From Gemmatimonadota bacterium (lineage in GTDB: Bacteria; Gemmatimonadota; Gemmatimonadetes; Longimicrobiales; Gaopeijiaceae), in assembly GCA_028874985.1 (NCBI GenBank), contig JAPPGI010000001.1, positions 1-50,393 of the forward strand: a stretch of 50,393 bases of DNA, read 5' to 3'. Below, one piece after another: positions 50,251-50,393 of the stretch. Under the pieces are notes generated by a model that saw only the letters and a program-made list of their open reading frames with translations, made no database searches and was not told the origin of the DNA. The position numbers and the translations under genes were made by a program. Position 1 is the first letter of the stretch. Each line of letters opens with the position of its first letter.

Positions 50251-50280
50251 GCTGATGGCGAAGTCGCTGATGGCGAAGTC
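50251..50280. repeat. 15-base tandem duplication
   Basis: GCTGATGGCGAAGTC occurs twice head to tail (50251-50265 and 50266-50280) in the gene-free region 50178-50393 upstream of the lipoprotein. Nothing else is seen in that stretch except a CTAGACTAG palindrome at about 50207-50215. Confidence 0.85.
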
Positions 50281-50393
50281 GCCAAGCAGACAGCACCCTC
50301 TCATGCGAATCCGCTCCCTGTATCGTCGCTTACCACGCCCGGAACCTGTCAACGGTTGAGAGACACATTGCGGAATCAGTTTAGTGATCCGTC

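Noticed and set aside
1-50393. CRISPR array, prophage module or secondary-metabolite cluster
   Set aside because: No regularly spaced repeats, phage structural genes or large synthase genes are present; repeats found are single pairs.

Overview
The window is high-GC chromosomal DNA from a diderm (outer-membrane) bacterium. It codes for lipoproteins, small outer-membrane barrels, Tat/Sec-exported enzymes and a haem A synthase (aerobic respiration). The mix of proteins (VPS10/sortilin-like exported beta-propeller, M28 and M20 peptidases, a giant-membrane DUF2723 glycosyltransferase-like protein, a penicillin-acylase remnant, branched E1-alpha, Rad50-like proteins) is what I would expect from a Gemmatimonadota-type genome. 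That placement rests on protein style, not on a marker gene, and there is no rRNA or tRNA in the window.

Layout. 1-10.2 kb is accessory: two overlapping exported proteins at the left edge, a small unknown gene, an IS1595-family insertion sequence, an Rpn-type nuclease, a Bcr/CflA-like efflux pump, a HipBA toxin-antitoxin pair, a Sel1-repeat protein and a Phd/VapC toxin-antitoxin pair. 10.2-16.3 kb is a minus-strand block: quinone oxidoreductase, M28 peptidase, then a tight three-gene operon of a periplasmic binding protein, a membrane HAMP sensor without an output domain, and an OFA-family transporter. 16.3-20.7 kb (plus) holds a DnaQ-like exonuclease, an N-terminally damaged VPS10-type protein and a small exported protein. 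20.7-27.4 kb contains a replication-protein remnant, an outer-membrane protein, a four-helix membrane protein, a patatin lipase, an acyl-CoA dehydrogenase, and haem A synthase with its DUF420 partner. 27.3-35.8 kb holds a V4R-like protein, E1-alpha, a coiled-coil protein, a small membrane protein, an M20 dipeptidase, TrpE and a DUF2723 protein.

35.7-43 kb, minus strand, is the most unusual part. An 843-residue fusion of an Mre11/SbcD-type phosphoesterase to a Rad50/YhaN-type coiled coil keeps the zinc hook but has lost the ATP-binding P-loop and several metal ligands. Its start overlaps a membrane-protein gene, and upstream lie RsgA, a sigma-70 factor with a clear promoter plus palindrome, and an HD phosphohydrolase. 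43-50.4 kb is again accessory: a UvrC-N-terminal-like GIY-YIG protein, a second VapBC pair with operator repeats, a penicillin-acylase remnant, a cytosine methyltransferase fused to a probable restriction domain but lacking part of its SAM-binding fold, and three exported hypothetical proteins.

No CRISPR array, prophage module or biosynthetic gene cluster is visible.
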